From positions 124,001-188,000 of the forward strand of contig SAXG01000026.1 in NCBI GenBank assembly GCA_012932865.1: a stretch of DNA of 64,000 nucleotides, read 5' to 3'. Position numbers and translations under genes: made by a program. Positions within the stretch are counted from its first letter, which is position 1. Every line of letters begins with the position of its first letter. This document shows, piece after piece, positions 12,119 to 23,800 of the stretch. Source of the stretch: Amylostereum areolatum. Taxonomy: Eukaryota; Basidiomycota; Agaricomycetes; Russulales; Stereaceae. The notes below the pieces were generated by a model. The model saw only the letters and a list, made by a program, of their open reading frames with translations. It was not told the DNA's origin and ran no database searches.

Positions 12119-12760
12119 CTATGCGACAAGGGTGATGAGGCGGCAACGGCAGGGGTGACAAGGCGCCGACAGCACTGGTGGCGAGGCTGGCCATGGTGGT
12201 GGCGACAGCGGCGGTGACAGAGCAGCGAGGGCGGGAGTGACGAGGTGGTGACGGCGGGAGTGACAGCGGGAGTGACGAGGTGGCGACGGCGGGAGTGATG
12301 TGATGACAAGGGCGGCAGCTGTGACGGGGCGGCGAGGGCGGCTGTGAGGAGATGGCGAGGGCGGGAGTGACGAGGTGGCGAGGGCGGGAGTGACGCGATG
12401 ACAAGGGCAGCGGTGACGAGGTGGCGACGGCGGTGACACGGTGGCGAAGGCGGCGGTGACGGGGCGGCGAAGGCGGCGGTGACGGGGCGGCGGTGACGGG
12501 GTGGTGAAGGCGACAATGAGGAGATGGCGAGAGCGGGAGTGACGGGGCGGCGAGGGCGGGAGTGATGAGGTGGTGACGGCGGGAGTGACGAGGCGGCGAG
12601 GGCGGCAGTGACGTGGCGGCGACAGCGTCGGTGACGCGGCAGCGACAGCGGCGGTGACGCGATGGCGATGGCGGCTGTGACGAGGTGGCAACGGCGGCGG
12701 TGATGGGGTGGCGACGGCGGCGGCGACGGCGGCGGTGATGAGGCGGCGAGGGTGACGATG
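12119..12760. repeat. Degenerate G-rich minisatellite, units about 23-24 bp
   Basis: Imperfect tandem units built on GTGACGAGGTGGCGA and GGGCGGGA variants run for about 640 bp. Stops are rare on the minus strand in all three frames (Ser/Pro/His/Arg-rich nonsense peptides), which is a composition effect. I do not annotate a protein. It lies directly beyond the truncated end of the NRPS-like gene. Confidence 0.85.
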
Positions 12761-12762
12761 GG

Positions 12763-12830
12763 GACAATGGCGAGGGGGACAATGGTGGCGAGGGGGACAA
12801 TGGTGGCGAGGGGGACAATGGTGGCGACGG
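12763..12830. repeat. 18-bp tandem repeat
   Basis: The unit GGGGACAATGGTGGCGAG is repeated about three times almost exactly after a shorter first copy. It is distinct from the neighbouring 23-24 bp array but has similar composition. Confidence 0.85.
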
Positions 12831-13121
12831 CGGTGGTGAAGGGATGGTGGTGGTTGAGAAGGAAGGAAAGACGTGTCGTGGCAGGGAAATATGAGAAAGG
12901 AGAAAGTCTCACGGTCAAAAGCAGTTTAGGGCCGGCTCAATTTCCCTTCTGATCAAAATTTGATGCCGGGAAGTGTGATCGATGAATTGCCCCGGAATTG
13001 CGGGGAGTTGCCGGGTTTGCCAAACTCGGCCGGGCCTGACAACTGCCATCAACACCCCAACACCGGCAACAGAGCCGAAACCGTCAGCAACACCCCAACA
13101 AAAAGTGTGATATTGCTGATG
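12831..13121. other. Unassigned sequence between minisatellite and element 1
   Basis: No gene is visible. CAACACCCCAACA-type repeats occur near 13,050-13,100. It abuts the broken end of element 1's 3' LTR at 13,122, so it may be the remnant of whatever replaced the missing LTR end. Confidence 0.5.
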
Positions 13122-13368
13122 TACAAGTGGGAACGATGGTGCGATGCGATGCGATAGTGGTGCGAGCGGGGGAAACAATAGGAAAGGAGTCATGGGGCGG
13201 AGGACGAAGGTCCGGAGCAGTGATGTCATAGATAAGGATGCGGAACCCCGCTCGGAAGTCCGGGCAATGACGTCGTTGAAGCATGTGATGCAAGGGAAAG
13301 TCATGTGCCGTGACGCGTCGCGTGTACGAGGTCTGCAAACGCAGAGAGAAATGGAGCGATCCGTGACA
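13122..13368 (-). repeat. Truncated 3' LTR of element 1
   Basis: It starts TGTCA at 13368 (complement) just after a GGGGGG polypurine tract. It matches the family LTR for about 247 bp and then stops at the position of the TATA box. The outer 175 bp (R/U5 side) are missing. Confidence 0.85.
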
Positions 13369-13840
13369 TTACCCCCCCTTTAAGACGCGCTTTCGCCTGG
13401 AGCGCGATGTCATCTGCAAGGGTAGATGCGAGAAAATCGTCGAAGGAGATGCCGAGGGAACGCACAGGGCGGGGCGCGTTTGGATGGCGTTTGTGGAAGG
13501 CGTCGATCATGTCGGTGACTTTTGAGAGCGAGGAGCGAGGGAGCCAGGTATTCTCGGAGTCAGGATAGCCTGCCCACTTGACGAGGTATTGTATGCCTTT
13601 CTTGTTGCGGGTCGGCTTCGAGTCGATGATGTCTTTAACGTCATATTCTTCTTCATCATCAACGAGGTCAGGCGGCGGTTGTTCATAGTTTGGACCATGT
13701 GCCGTTGTCTCCTTGTACGCGGTGAGCAGCGAAGCATGGAAGACTGGGTGGATTCTCCACGTCTTCGGCAGCTTCAGGCGGTAGTTCACTGGGCTAATGA
13801 CGTCAACGATCTCGAAGGGTCCAAATCGTTTGGCAGCAAG

Positions 13841-14146
13841 TGTCACGGTTCGCCCTTTTGCTCCGCTTTTTCCTTGCTTTCTCGCGCTATCTGATCTCAC
13901 ACCTGTGGATCAATCCCCTTTGATGGCATCGCTGATGTGCCCCTTGGTCTGTGCACATCCCCTCCCTAGTATATATAGCTGGCCTGCATGTATCTAGTTC
14001 CTTAGTCTTTCCTCCTAGTCTTTACCAGCTTAGAGTGCAATGTACTGTTCTCCCTTTGTTCCCTGATTCCCCCTCCCTCTGAGCCACTGCCTGTGTCACG
14101 ACTTAGAAGGCTATTGGATGCATTCCTTAGTCGGTCGTTCTTGACA
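13841..14146 (+). mobile_element. Solo LTR (family C) in element 1 pol
   Basis: A 306-bp sequence begins TGTCACGGTT and ends GTTCTTGACA. It is flanked by a 5-bp direct repeat GCAAG (13836-13840 and 14147-14151). A TATATATAG box lies near 13,970. Removing it rejoins the pol frame at KLA-AK, as in element 2. Its sequence differs from the LTRs of elements 1-3. Confidence 0.9.
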
Positions 14147-17100
14147 GCAAGCTTAGCTTTCGGCCTCGTCGTCTTCAGGTTTTTGCCTTCGAGCCAGACC
14201 TTGTCTCCAATGGCGAACAGTGTCGATTTGCTGATCGTGTCACCATTGTAGTGCTTCATTAAGTCCGATGCGAGGGCAAGGCTGGCTTTGATCTCCTGTC
14301 GGACTTCTTCAAGTTGACGGAGGCGTTCTTCAACTGCAGGGACCTTTGAGGACGGGTTTACGGATGGGTACATCTTGGGGAGGAAGCCGTAGAGGACTTC
14401 AAAGGGAGCCTTTCCAGTAGCTGCATGGGTGTGAGAGTTGTGAGAAAACTCGAAGAAGGGCAACCACTTCACCCAGTCGTCTTGACGGTAGTTGCAGAAT
14501 ACTCGCAGAAATTGCTCGAGGTTCTGGTTCTCGCGTTCGGTTTGGCCGTCTGTCTGTGGATGATACGCTGTGCTGAGGGCGGACTTGATCCCGAGCTTCT
14601 TGTTGAGTGTATGCATCACCTGTCCAGCAAATTGGGGTCCACGATCCGAGATGATCTTGTCTGCTAAGCCGTAGTGTCGGTATACCTTATCGAAGAGAAT
14701 GTCAGCCGTGCCATCGCTGGTGATCTTCGTTGTACATGGGGTGGTAACCACCATCTTGGTGAGGCGATCGACCACGACATTGACGGCGTTATAGCCTTCG
14801 CAGTCAGGGAGTTCGACGATGAAGTCGGTGGAGATGACGCCAAACGGTCGATCGGGTACTTCGTTTGGGATCATGTCAATGTGGGGTCGGCTGCTCTGTG
14901 TCTTCGTCGACTGGCAGGTTGCGCATCCTGCTACAAAGTCGCGGACAAAGACAGACATGCCAGGCCACCAATATTCACGACTCACAAGCTCGTAAGTCTT
15001 GAAGCGACCGGGGTGTCCAGCCAGGGGCGATTCATGGTACATTTTGACAATGTCGCGTCGCAACTCGTCATCTGCAGGGACATATACCTTTCCTCTGAAC
15101 AGGACCAGGCCTTCTTCGTAGTTCCACTCTTGAAGGTTCTTGACGAGTGTACGTGGTCCGTTTCGTAAGATGGCGTCCAGGGCTTGAACGACCTCGATGT
15201 CCTTGGTTTTGCAGTCGCGGATACGTCGTCGGAGTTCGACATCACCGAGGGAGGTTACTGCTCCTGGCCTTGTTGCGCGTACTTGGAAGTACTTGGGGTC
15301 AAGCAAGACGCGCTCCTTGTTGTCGTTTTCAACACCATCCTTGTGATCGGGTCGTCGAGACATTGGATCCGGGCGGTGGGAAATTCCTGGTTTATGAACG
15401 AGCGAGAAGTCAAATCGAGTGAGGAATAGAGCCCAACATGCCTGTCGGCGGCTCAGCTTCTGTGCCGTCTTGAAGTGCTCCAGGTTCTTGTGATCTGTCC
15501 AGATTTCGACGGTGTTGGGGGCGCCTTCGAGGTAGTGGCGCCAGGCTTCAAGCGCACGGATGATCGCAAGCAGCTCCTTGTCGTAGATGTCGTAGTTCCG
15601 TTCCGGTTCCGATAGGGCCTTGGACAGATACGCCACTGGATGCCAGTGACCGTCGTCGCCTTTCTGCGAGAGTATACCTCCAGTAGCAAAGTCCGAGGCA
15701 TCGACTTCAACGAGGTAAGGCTTCTTTGGGTCAGGCATGACCAAGACGGGGGAGGAAGTAAACGCAGCTTTCAGTGCGTCAAACGCAGTTTGGCAGTCCA
15801 TCGACCAGTCCCATGTGCAGTCCTTCTTTGTCAGGTCAAATAGGGGTCGTGCAACCTTGGAGAAGTCCTTGATGAAACGTCGGTAGAAGTTGCCAAAGCC
15901 GAGGAAGGATTGCACATCTTTGACCGTTCGTGGTATCGGCCAGTCCTGAATACCTGCTACCTTGACGGGGTCCATAGCGATCTTGTCGTGTGAGATGATG
16001 AGTCCGAGGTATTCGACAGAGTCTTGCTCAAAGACGCATTTCTCCGGTTTGAGGAAGAGGTCGTTGTCTTGCAAACGCTGCAGAACCTGCCGCACTATGG
16101 CACGGTGTTCGTCCATGGTGCGAGTGAACACCAAGATGTCGTCCATGTAGATGATGACCTTGCCCGAGTCGATGAGATCCTTGAACAGTTCATTCATCAT
16201 TGCCTGAAATGTTGCAGGGGAGTTCATAAGCCCGAAAAAACATCACCGTAGGTTCGAAGAGACCGCGATTCGTCTTGAACGCAGCCTTCCACTCGTCGCC
16301 TTCCTTGATGCGGACATTGTTGTAGCCCCAGCGAACATCCATCTTGGAGAAGATCTTTGCACCTTTGAGGCGGTCGACAATTTCAGAGATCAGTGGCAAG
16401 GGGTATTCATTCTTGACAGTGCCCTTGTTTAATTCTCGATAGTCCTGTACGGGACGCAGCTTTCCATCCTTTTTCTTCACAAAGAAGAACGGACTCGCCT
16501 GAGGTGACTTCGAAGGGCGGATATAGCCCTTCTTCAGGTGGTCGTCGAGGAAGGTGTCGAGTTCGATCTGCTCGGAAGGTGAGAGGGGGTAGATCTTGCA
16601 CGGTTTGGGTTCAAAGCCGTCTTTCATGTCGATAGCATGGTCCCATGGCCGTCGGTCAGGAAGTCGCTTGGAGGTTTTCTTGTCGAATACAGGCGCAAAG
16701 TCGCGGTACGGCGGGGGGACTAAGTCTTCAAAGGTTTGCGGGCGTGCGTTCTCTTTTGAATGCTCTGCAAGCTCCTGCGCTTTTGTAAAGCCCGCGCGGA
16801 TGGGTACTGCATCTGGATTAGGACCATCGGTTTCAGGGAGGATTCCGGCGCGGCGTAGTCCATTGATCTCCCAGTCTCGGAATACCATGGGCCGCTCGTC
16901 GTCGTCTTCAGTGAAGAGTCGTGCGGGTAGAGGGGAGCGATGGACCGTGCGGACGCGAACACCTTTGACTCTGCGTGCAGGAATAACATAAGTGGGGACT
17001 GGGGTCCAGGACACATATGTTGGCTCTGGGAAGGGATCGTCCACGACGAGAGGTGTCCTCCGGGGTTTTACCTGCTTCAACCTTACGCTGTGATTGGACC

Positions 17101-17212
17101 GATGATGGTTTCCGTGGCTTGGTTGCGAGGTTCGTCACAGGAGGTTTGGACAGAGTGCACGAGGGAGGGCAGCGGAGCATGTCAACACGGTCTCGTTGCC
17201 AGTCTATGGTGG

Positions 17213-17681
17213 TGTCATGAACACCTCCAAAATATATACATCGGACCTTACTTTACTATAGTTTACCATCGGACTTCGCATCGGCTTCGCCTCGCGTCCG
17301 GCCCTTCGGGCATACCGGACTTCTCGGCTTCCTCGGTCATGATCTAGACCTTGGAGTCATACTTACCTCGCCTCGTGCTGTGACCCACTTCGTACTCCGT
17401 GGTACCCACTTCGTAGTCCGTCCTGACCCACTCCTACTCCGGCTTTGTTTGTCTTCGTTTGGGTCCTTATCCTCATGTATATAAGGGCTCACCAATCTAT
17501 GAGGAGGGGTCATCTCGACCTTCTCTATTCTCCGGCTACCTGGGGGATCCTCCCTAAGTACTGCAGGGGAAGGTCCACACCTTCGTTATCACCCGCCCCC
17601 CTCGATCCTATCCTCGTCTCTCCTCGCCTTGTACCTCATCGCGACGTCCTGAACCTGCATCGCAGGTAGACCGTTGCTGAC
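17213..17681 (+). mobile_element. Solo LTR (element 3-like family) in element 1 pol
   Basis: A 469-bp sequence begins TGTCATGAACACC and ends CCGTTGCTGACA, the same termini as the element 3 LTR. The flanking 5-bp repeat is GGTGG (17208-17212, 17682-17686). It has TATATAAGGGCTC followed by ATCTCGACCTT, the same promoter and start region as element 3. It interrupts the protease after DEHNPT. Confidence 0.9.
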
Positions 17682-18176
17682 AGGTGGGATTGTGCTCGTC
17701 GAGCCAGTCTGTTCCAAGGATCATGTCATGATCGCCGATGTCGGTGATGAAGAACTCAGCTTCTTCCTCATGGTACGCCTTTGAATCTTGCGAGTATATC
17801 CGGATCCGCTGGGTCGTTGTGTCGCGTACCCAGCCCATGACGTTCTCGGTGCCATCCACATTACGCACGGGGAACGGGTTTTCTAGTTTTCTTGTGGTGA
17901 GCTTCTTGCGTTCAACGAAGCTTCGGTTCAGGATAATTCCTTCTGCGCCGCTATCAAGCAGCGCGTCTGCGTCGATTTCTCTTTTGGTAACTCGTCCGAT
18001 CAGCTTGACTTTGAGCGTGATCGATGGTGTTTGCCTGTTCTTGGTGACAGTAGACAGATACAAACACGGGGGATACGATTGCTCACAGGTATGCATGGAT
18101 GATAATACAGCGAAATGATTCGACGATGATACCAAAAGTCCTTTGCCTCCACCAGACGACGCGACTGGGGGGCGTT

Positions 18177-19793
18177 TCAAAAATCCTGCGCTTCCAGGAT
18201 GTCCTTCAACAGTGCTACTGCCTGCTCCTTGCCTTCCGCGTCCAGATCCTTCAGCTGGCGAGTGATCGCCGCGATGGTTTTGGATGGGTCGGGAGCTGCT
18301 TTCGCAGTGGACGGAGCCGTGTTCGTCGGCAGGGGAGGGGCCTTGGACCCAGTCTCTACTGCGCCCACCCGTCGCGCGCTCGAGTCGCGGTTGGGGCAGT
18401 CGCGAGAGACGTGACCGGCTTGTCGACACATGAAGCACTTGCCTTCGCGCATCATCTTTGCGCACTCGTCGTCCGTCAGCTTTGCAGGGCGGGTCGAGGT
18501 GTTGGTGAAGGCGCCGACTCGGCGCGACGAGGAGTCGTTGGTCGAACCGTTCGAGGTGAGCGCGACAGCCCCCTTGGACTGACTGCTCTTCCTCTCCGGG
18601 TTCTCTTCGAGCCACTGGTGGTTGATGTGGCGGGCGCGCTCCTTCCACTCCGCGAGCTTGGTGGGGAACGGGTACGACCGGGCCACCTGCTTGCCGAGGT
18701 CACGCTGAAGTCCCTTCTTGAAAAAGTGGATTAGCGCCTCGTCGTCGTACGCTGACATGGTTGCCAGCATCTCAAACTCGGTGATAAAGTCAGTGACGTC
18801 CCGGGTGGTCATTGCGAGCTCGTTGATCTTACACTGAGCCTCTATCTTCAGATCGATGGGCACAAAGTCTTTACCGAACCTCTCAAAGAGCTCTTTGTAG
18901 GAGTTATAGTGGAGTGTTGGGGGCGTGGGGTCGAGGGTTTCGGTGTCTTCCTTCTCGTCTTCGTCGGCGAAGAGTTCCATGCGGCGATGCGTGGCCCAGG
19001 CTTTCGCCGTGTTGTCCTCCATCAGGCTGAGGAGGAGCATCATCTTGGCGTCATCTGTGGCATAAACATCCTTGTTAACGCGCAGGAACATGCGGAGCTC
19101 GAGGGAGAACCGGAGGGTGTCGCGTCTATCGCCTTTGAATGGCTTTGGCTTGGGGCCGATCTCCCGCTTGGAGACGGCAGGTTTGGATTCGGCATCGGAC
19201 ATCTTGTCGAAGGGGAGGGGGACGGTGAGGGATTGGGCGAGTTCTTGATCAAGGCGGCGTAGGGTTTCTCGTCGGCGTTCTTCTGCTTCTTCAACTTCGT
19301 CCTCAACTTGTTTTGCGACAAGGAAGTCGGCGGGGGTGAGGAATTGCTGGTTATGATGCCACGACCAGTGATCTTGGACGGGACTGAACGAAGTGGGCTG
19401 CCACTCAACTACTGATCGTCCTGGGGTTCCGTTCTTGTTCCGTCTATAGGCGTACCACTTCCCAGTTGTGTCGTTGTGGTTGATCCCTTCTGGGACTTCG
19501 ATTACAGTACGTTGACGGGGTGGGGGCGAGTTGGTTGGAGGGGGGTTCAGGAAGCGCTGTAGAACGTCCGCAGCGGTGGCAAAATCCGATTCTTCGACGT
19601 AGGGTTGTTCGTCGCGGTCGTCGAAGTACCAGTCTCGTCGTTGCCGGTTTGGTTCGTCGTGCAGCCAACGTACGGATTCCTTAGTCTGCTGCAAGGTGAG
19701 GATATAGTATTCTTCGGGACAGTAGTCTCGAAAAAGGCCTGGGGGGAGGTTCGGAGTGGGGGGACGAGGGGCTGTGGAGGACGTGATGATGGT
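18177..19793 (-). CDS. Element 1 Gag (capsid and CCHC zinc knuckle)
   Basis: A 538-codon open frame follows an in-frame UAG. The capsid-like region contains LRFSLELRMFLRVN and ends in a nucleocapsid knuckle CFMCRQAGHVSRDC (C-x2-C-x4-H-x4-C) near 18,400-18,440. The first in-frame ATG (MSDAESK, near 19,203) is about 200 codons inside the frame, so the true start is uncertain. It ends GAT TTT TGA, with pol beginning in the -1 frame. The N-terminal part appears identical to element 2; differences begin only near the C-terminus. Confidence 0.88.
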   Translation of the reverse strand, partial: TIITSSTAPRPPTPNLPPGLFRDYCPEEYYILTLQQTKESVRWLHDEPNRQRRDWYFDDRDEQPYVEESDFATAADVLQRFLNPPPTNSPPPRQRTVIEVPEGINHNDTTGKWYAYRRNKNGTPGRSVVEWQPTSFSPVQDHWSWHHNQQFLTPADFLVAKQVEDEVEEAEERRRETLRRLDQELAQSLTVPLPFDKMSDAESKPAVSKREIGPKPKPFKGDRRDTLRFSLELRMFLRVNKDVYATDDAKMMLLLSLMEDNTAKAWATHRRMELFADEDEKEDTETLDPTPPTLHYNSYKELFERFGKDFVPIDLKIEAQCKINELAMTTRDVTDFITEFEMLATMSAYDDEALIHFFKKGLQRDLGKQVARSYPFPTKLAEWKERARHINHQWLEENPERKSSQSKGAVALTSNGSTNDSSSRRVGAFTNTSTRPAKLTDDECAKMMREGKCFMCRQAGHVSRDCPNRDSSARRVGAVETGSKAPPLPTNTAPSTAKAAPDPSKTIAAITRQLKDLDAEGKEQAVALLKDILEAQDF

Positions 19794-20411
19794 CTAGAAG
19801 AAGTCCGCCGCGATGGGGCGACGGCCGAGGAGTTTCTTGGTGAGGTAGCCGGCTTTTACTGCCTGGCGGATCTTATGTTCGTGGTGGCGGCGACGAAGGG
19901 TCTTACCCTTGATGGTGGGACGGAGGACTGGTGGCGGGGTGGATTCGGGGGTCCGGCGGTTAAACTGGGAGACGGAGGTGAAACTGGTTTGGAGGATCGG
20001 GTTGGGGGCGTCCTGGATGAGGTATGTGTGGTAGGTGGGGGCGTGGAGGGTGAATTCAAGGCGTTCGAGATCTACGTTGATGCACGTAGTGATCCGGACG
20101 TACAGGGCGAGGACGACAGTACCGTGATCCTTGTGCCACCTCCACTCGAAGATGCGGAAGTTGAGGCCGTGCGCGGTCCAGGGGTCTTTCTTGCAGAGGT
20201 TCTGTACGGGGACGAGGCAGTTGACGGTGACGGCGTCGGACCAAGGGTAGGGGAGTGGTGCGTCGTCGCGGGGGGGTGATCGGCTTTCCGTTGAACGGGA
20301 GGAAGACCGGTGCGTTCGGGAGGTCCGTGGTGGGAGTTTTTAACGTCGTAGAGACGGCAGAGGTAGATGGAGAGAGGGGTGCGAGGTAGGCGTAGGGGTA
20401 GACTGTCCAGG
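19794..20411 (-). CDS. Element 1 upstream ORF (ORF A), no ATG
   Basis: An open frame runs from inside the 5' LTR through the leader to UAG at 19796-19794, in the same frame as Gag. It contains no ATG. The product (NGKPITPRDDAPLP...GRRPIAADFF) has no domain I recognise; its C-terminus is very basic. See element 2 for the matching copy. Confidence 0.55.
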
Positions 20412-20831
20412 TGTCAGAAACACAGTTTATGAGACCGATGAACCGCCTAAGTCGCGACGATGGGAGGAGCGAGAAGAAAATAGATTCGAGAGTGCCGGGG
20501 TCTAGGGTAGTGCAACGTGCGCTACAGTACCGTATGACGAGATGGACAGTCTAGGGAGAAGGGAAGAGAAACACTGTCCTTATATACAAGTGGGTACGAT
20601 GGTGCGATGCGATGCGATAGTGGTGCGAGCGGGGGGAACAATAAGAAAGGAGTCATGGGGTGGAGGACGAAGGTCCGGAGCGATGATGTCATAGATAAGG
20701 ATGCGGAACCCCGCTCGGAAGTCCGGGCAATGACGTCGTTGAAGCATGTGATGCAAGGGAAAGTCATGTGCCGTGACGCGTTGCGTGTACGAGGTCTGCA
20801 AACACAGAGAGAAATGGAGCGATCCGTGACA
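20412..20831 (-). repeat. 5' LTR of element 1 (420 bp)
   Basis: It starts TGTCACGGATCG at 20831 and ends TTTCTGACA at 20412 on the minus strand. It appears base-for-base identical to the 5' LTR of element 2, although element 2's own 3' LTR differs from both. It has a TATATAAGG promoter box. Confidence 0.95.
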
Positions 20832-20836
20832 CCTCG
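20832..20836. repeat. Target-site copy CCTCG/CGAGG, left partner
   Basis: Five bases adjoin the LTR end of element 1. As CGAGG in gene orientation they close the codons of WDE in the H1 helicase. The same five bases adjoin the 3' LTR of element 2 at 42793-42797, where the gene resumes. Confidence 0.85.
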
Positions 20837-23800
20837 TCCCAAAAGACGACGGCAGCCTTGCGGATAAGCTCCGTGCGAGACAATCCGGCAGTTATTGTCG
20901 ATGTGAGGAGTTCACTTTGCTCGTTCACAGGGACCTGTTTGTGATTAGAGCAGTCAGCAAAGATTGTATACTATACCAAGCTAGTAGTAAGCTGGTGTCA
21001 CCTTGAAAGCGGAATGTGTCGTTCTTCCCCCGGAGTACAACTGTGCTGCAAACGCCGAAGTTGCGGTTGGAATGACAATGCGGCCTTGAGAACGGAGGGC
21101 ATCGCAAATGGCGTTGACCATATATGTCTTGCCTCGGCCAGCTTTCCCGTCAATGAAAAGCATCAAGGGTTCGTTGTTATCCACAGCGGCTATAATGCAC
21201 TCGAATATTACACGCTGTTCTTGGGACATACGTGTATAAGCCGCCTGTGATCGCTGAAGAAGCTGTGGCCGATTGCCGTTCCAGCATTGGAGCTCGTGCT
21301 CAACCTCGCCGGCAAATTCAACTGGCTGAGGAAGGCCGAACTGCTCGAGAGTGTCACCATATTCATCAAGAAGGTGTGCAAGATCTTGTAATGTCTTGTC
21401 AACAGCTAGAACATCGTTGCGGTGTGTTGCGAGGAAATGGTCATAGGAAAGGGGATCTACGAAAGCATTCCAGAAGTCGAGTGGAAGCGGGATGCAATCA
21501 TTGACCAAAAGATGGACGAATAAGACGCGGAGTTGATATGGTGTGTGAAGGGCGGCAATCGCCTCGTCCATGGCAAACTCGGCCTCATTTTCATGTGCAA
21601 AGAGCCCCATAACAGCGGCAGCATCCTGGTAAGATTCATGAATAGTGCCCTGGTATGTTAGCGCATCTTGGAAGGAACACGCAGGTCGAACCCCAAGGAT
21701 TGCCCGGAGATAGAACTCCTCGCATCTGACGGGACGGACAGGCATGATACGTGATAGGTGTGTATGTGTTGATGCTCTTCGAACAGCGAGCATCCGGGTC
21801 TAGTTGAATATATCAGTACTCTTGCACTGAAACTCACAACAAATGGAAACAAACCTCGTTAACGGGGGGAGCTTGTTCGACATACACACCATCACGACCA
21901 ACAGCTTCGTCGTCGTACTTGGTAAGTCGGAAGAAGCGATAATAATCGCAATAGAGCAAGTCGTCGAAGCGACGGACTGTCCCGGAGTGGTCAAGGAAGG
22001 TGCCGAGTGGTCGAAGAAAATATCGATCGAGCTGAGATAGTGTACTGCCGGTGCCGTTCCTGCAGAGATACTGGTGGTAGGTGTGCTGATTTGGTAGGTG
22101 AATGGGTAGAGGAGACACTGCTGGATCTTTGTGGGTGATGTGGAAGCCGAAAATCCGCCACGCGGCTTCACCTGCAGACAGATATCGGCCGTTCCAGAAG
22201 TCCTCAATTTCGTCGATATGCTCATCAGCAGCAACTTGAAATCGAGTGCGATCGGGGCCTTTGTGGATGTACTTGAAGAGATACTGGAATATATGGGATG
22301 TGTTGGCACTTTCGAAGTTGATGTGGCATTGAAATCGGTGGAGGAGAGGTAGACAGTGCGCGACAACCCATTCATCGCCAGGCTGTCGGCGGCGGTAGTG
22401 CACGCGTCCCTCGGAATCAATGGTGGTATGTTGTTGGAGAGCATGTGGGAACCGGAAGCAGCAGTACGTGTCGCCATCTCGATTTGTGCGCTGGCATGCA
22501 CTACAGCGGTTTGCGGTAGGAGGAGGATGCGAATGCATCATGAACTTGCAGACCAATGCAATATCTGCAGGGTCAGACGGCATCTCTGCAGATATGATAG
22601 AGTCGATATCTTCGGGAGCAACACAGTCAGCCGCAAACTTGATGAGTATATGGGCATGGGGAAGGCCACGCTTTTGGAACTCGATGACGTGAATCCGATA
22701 GACTTGTCCCCGGCGTTCGGAAACATCTGCGTGAGTGCCTTCATGATGAGCGTGAGACGTTGTTTGAAGACGCGCACAACGTCGCAGGGTATGTCGGCAT
22801 ATGTTTGGCCAGGTCGAAGGCGCTCCGTAATCTCCAGCCAGTCTGGATTGCATGTCACTGTAACAAAAAACGTTGGGTTGCCGAGACTGGCAGCGATAGC
22901 AAGCGCGTCAGAGGTCTGGAGGAGAATTGCTTTTAGATGAGCAACCTTTATCGAGAAACAAAATACACACTTGTTCAGATGCCCACCGGTGGGAGCCGAG
23001 GAAGGAAGAAGGAAGAAATATGTTCTCACTATCAGCGAGGTCGTGCGTGCCCATCAAGGTAGCATCTTCTTGTCGAAGACGGCGCTGATTAGTACGGATG
23101 TAGGCTAGGCGTGAGTCCAGCTCGCGCGTCCACATGTCGACCAAATACTCATTGGTAAGTCTGCCAAACATTTGGAAACGGGGCTCGCGAAGAAGGCGAG
23201 CACGATAATGCCATATCTGGGTGGATGGGGCATCGCAGATGTCCGGGAGGTCTGCGTTCCTCTGACGTCCGTGGCGTATATCATTGGCGTCGCCGACTAC
23301 ACCCCAGCCGAGGGTGCCATGAGGGAAAAATAGCGGGTATGCAAGTGGCTCCCATATACGACTGATAGTAGGCACCGTGATCTTGAGACCATTTTCTCTT
23401 GAGACAATGAGGCTGCGAGGTGCAAAATCTGCTGCGCCTGTGTTATCGTATCGAATGATAGCCACAACTTCGGCAGCGCCAGGATCCTGTAAGATGATGT
23501 GCGCGTCTGGGCAGGTATCGCGTGGGATGGAAGAGAGGGAAATGAGGGAGCGAACGAAAGGGTTATCTCGGCGAAGAGCTGCCGTGACAGCATCTGTCCA
23601 TGCCTGCGGAATTGCGGCCGCCCAGTTCTGGCCATGGGGCATTTCCGAGCGCATATAACCATCGTAGAGAACCCACCGCACGCTGGAATTGGCGTGGTCC
23701 GGTCGAAGTCGGTGATAAACACGGCCTTGGATGGCAAGAAATCCCTGTGGACCGTAATGCACAGGAAATGCACCAGTCGTTTCCATGGCTGCAAAAGAAT

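Larger units (their letters stand above)
13301..18182 (-). pseudogene. Element 1 pol, interrupted and frameshifted
   Basis: The pol frame enters by a -1 shift at the gag stop. Domains: aspartic protease (ALLDSGAEG near 17,960), reverse transcriptase ([24 protein letters not shown] near 16,150), RNase H (VEVDASDFATGG), integrase with an HHCC region, STAYHPQTDGQTERENQN, and a C-terminal chromodomain (YLVKWAGYPDSENTW near 13,570). Two solo LTRs split it: one after DEHNPT (protease) and one at TTRPKAKLA (between integrase and chromodomain). A one-base insertion near 16,240 (TGTTTTTTCGGG) breaks the frame between VMFF and MNSPATF. The predicted stop lies inside the 3' LTR, as in element 2. Confidence 0.9.
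13122..20831 (-). mobile_element. Element 1: defective Ty3/Gypsy chromovirus, minus strand
   Basis: Minus-strand order: 5' LTR (20831-20412), primer-binding site, upstream ORF, gag, pol with protease, reverse transcriptase, RNase H, integrase and chromodomain, then a 3' LTR cut off at 13,122. It is broken by two solo LTR insertions and at least one frameshift in the reverse transcriptase, so it cannot be autonomous. The right flank CCTCG (20832-20836, CGAGG in element orientation) is half of a target-site duplication whose partner lies at 42,793. Its family twin is element 2. Confidence 0.92.

Noticed and set aside
12051..12918. Minus-strand Ser/Pro-rich proteins of up to 281 residues
   Set aside because: They exist in three frames at once within a tandem array; low-complexity artefact.
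19605..20279. 225-codon frame (MFVAVVEVPVSS) also found at 35,754-36,491
   Set aside because: It is antisense to ORF A and the Gag start of both elements; repeated only because the elements are repeated.
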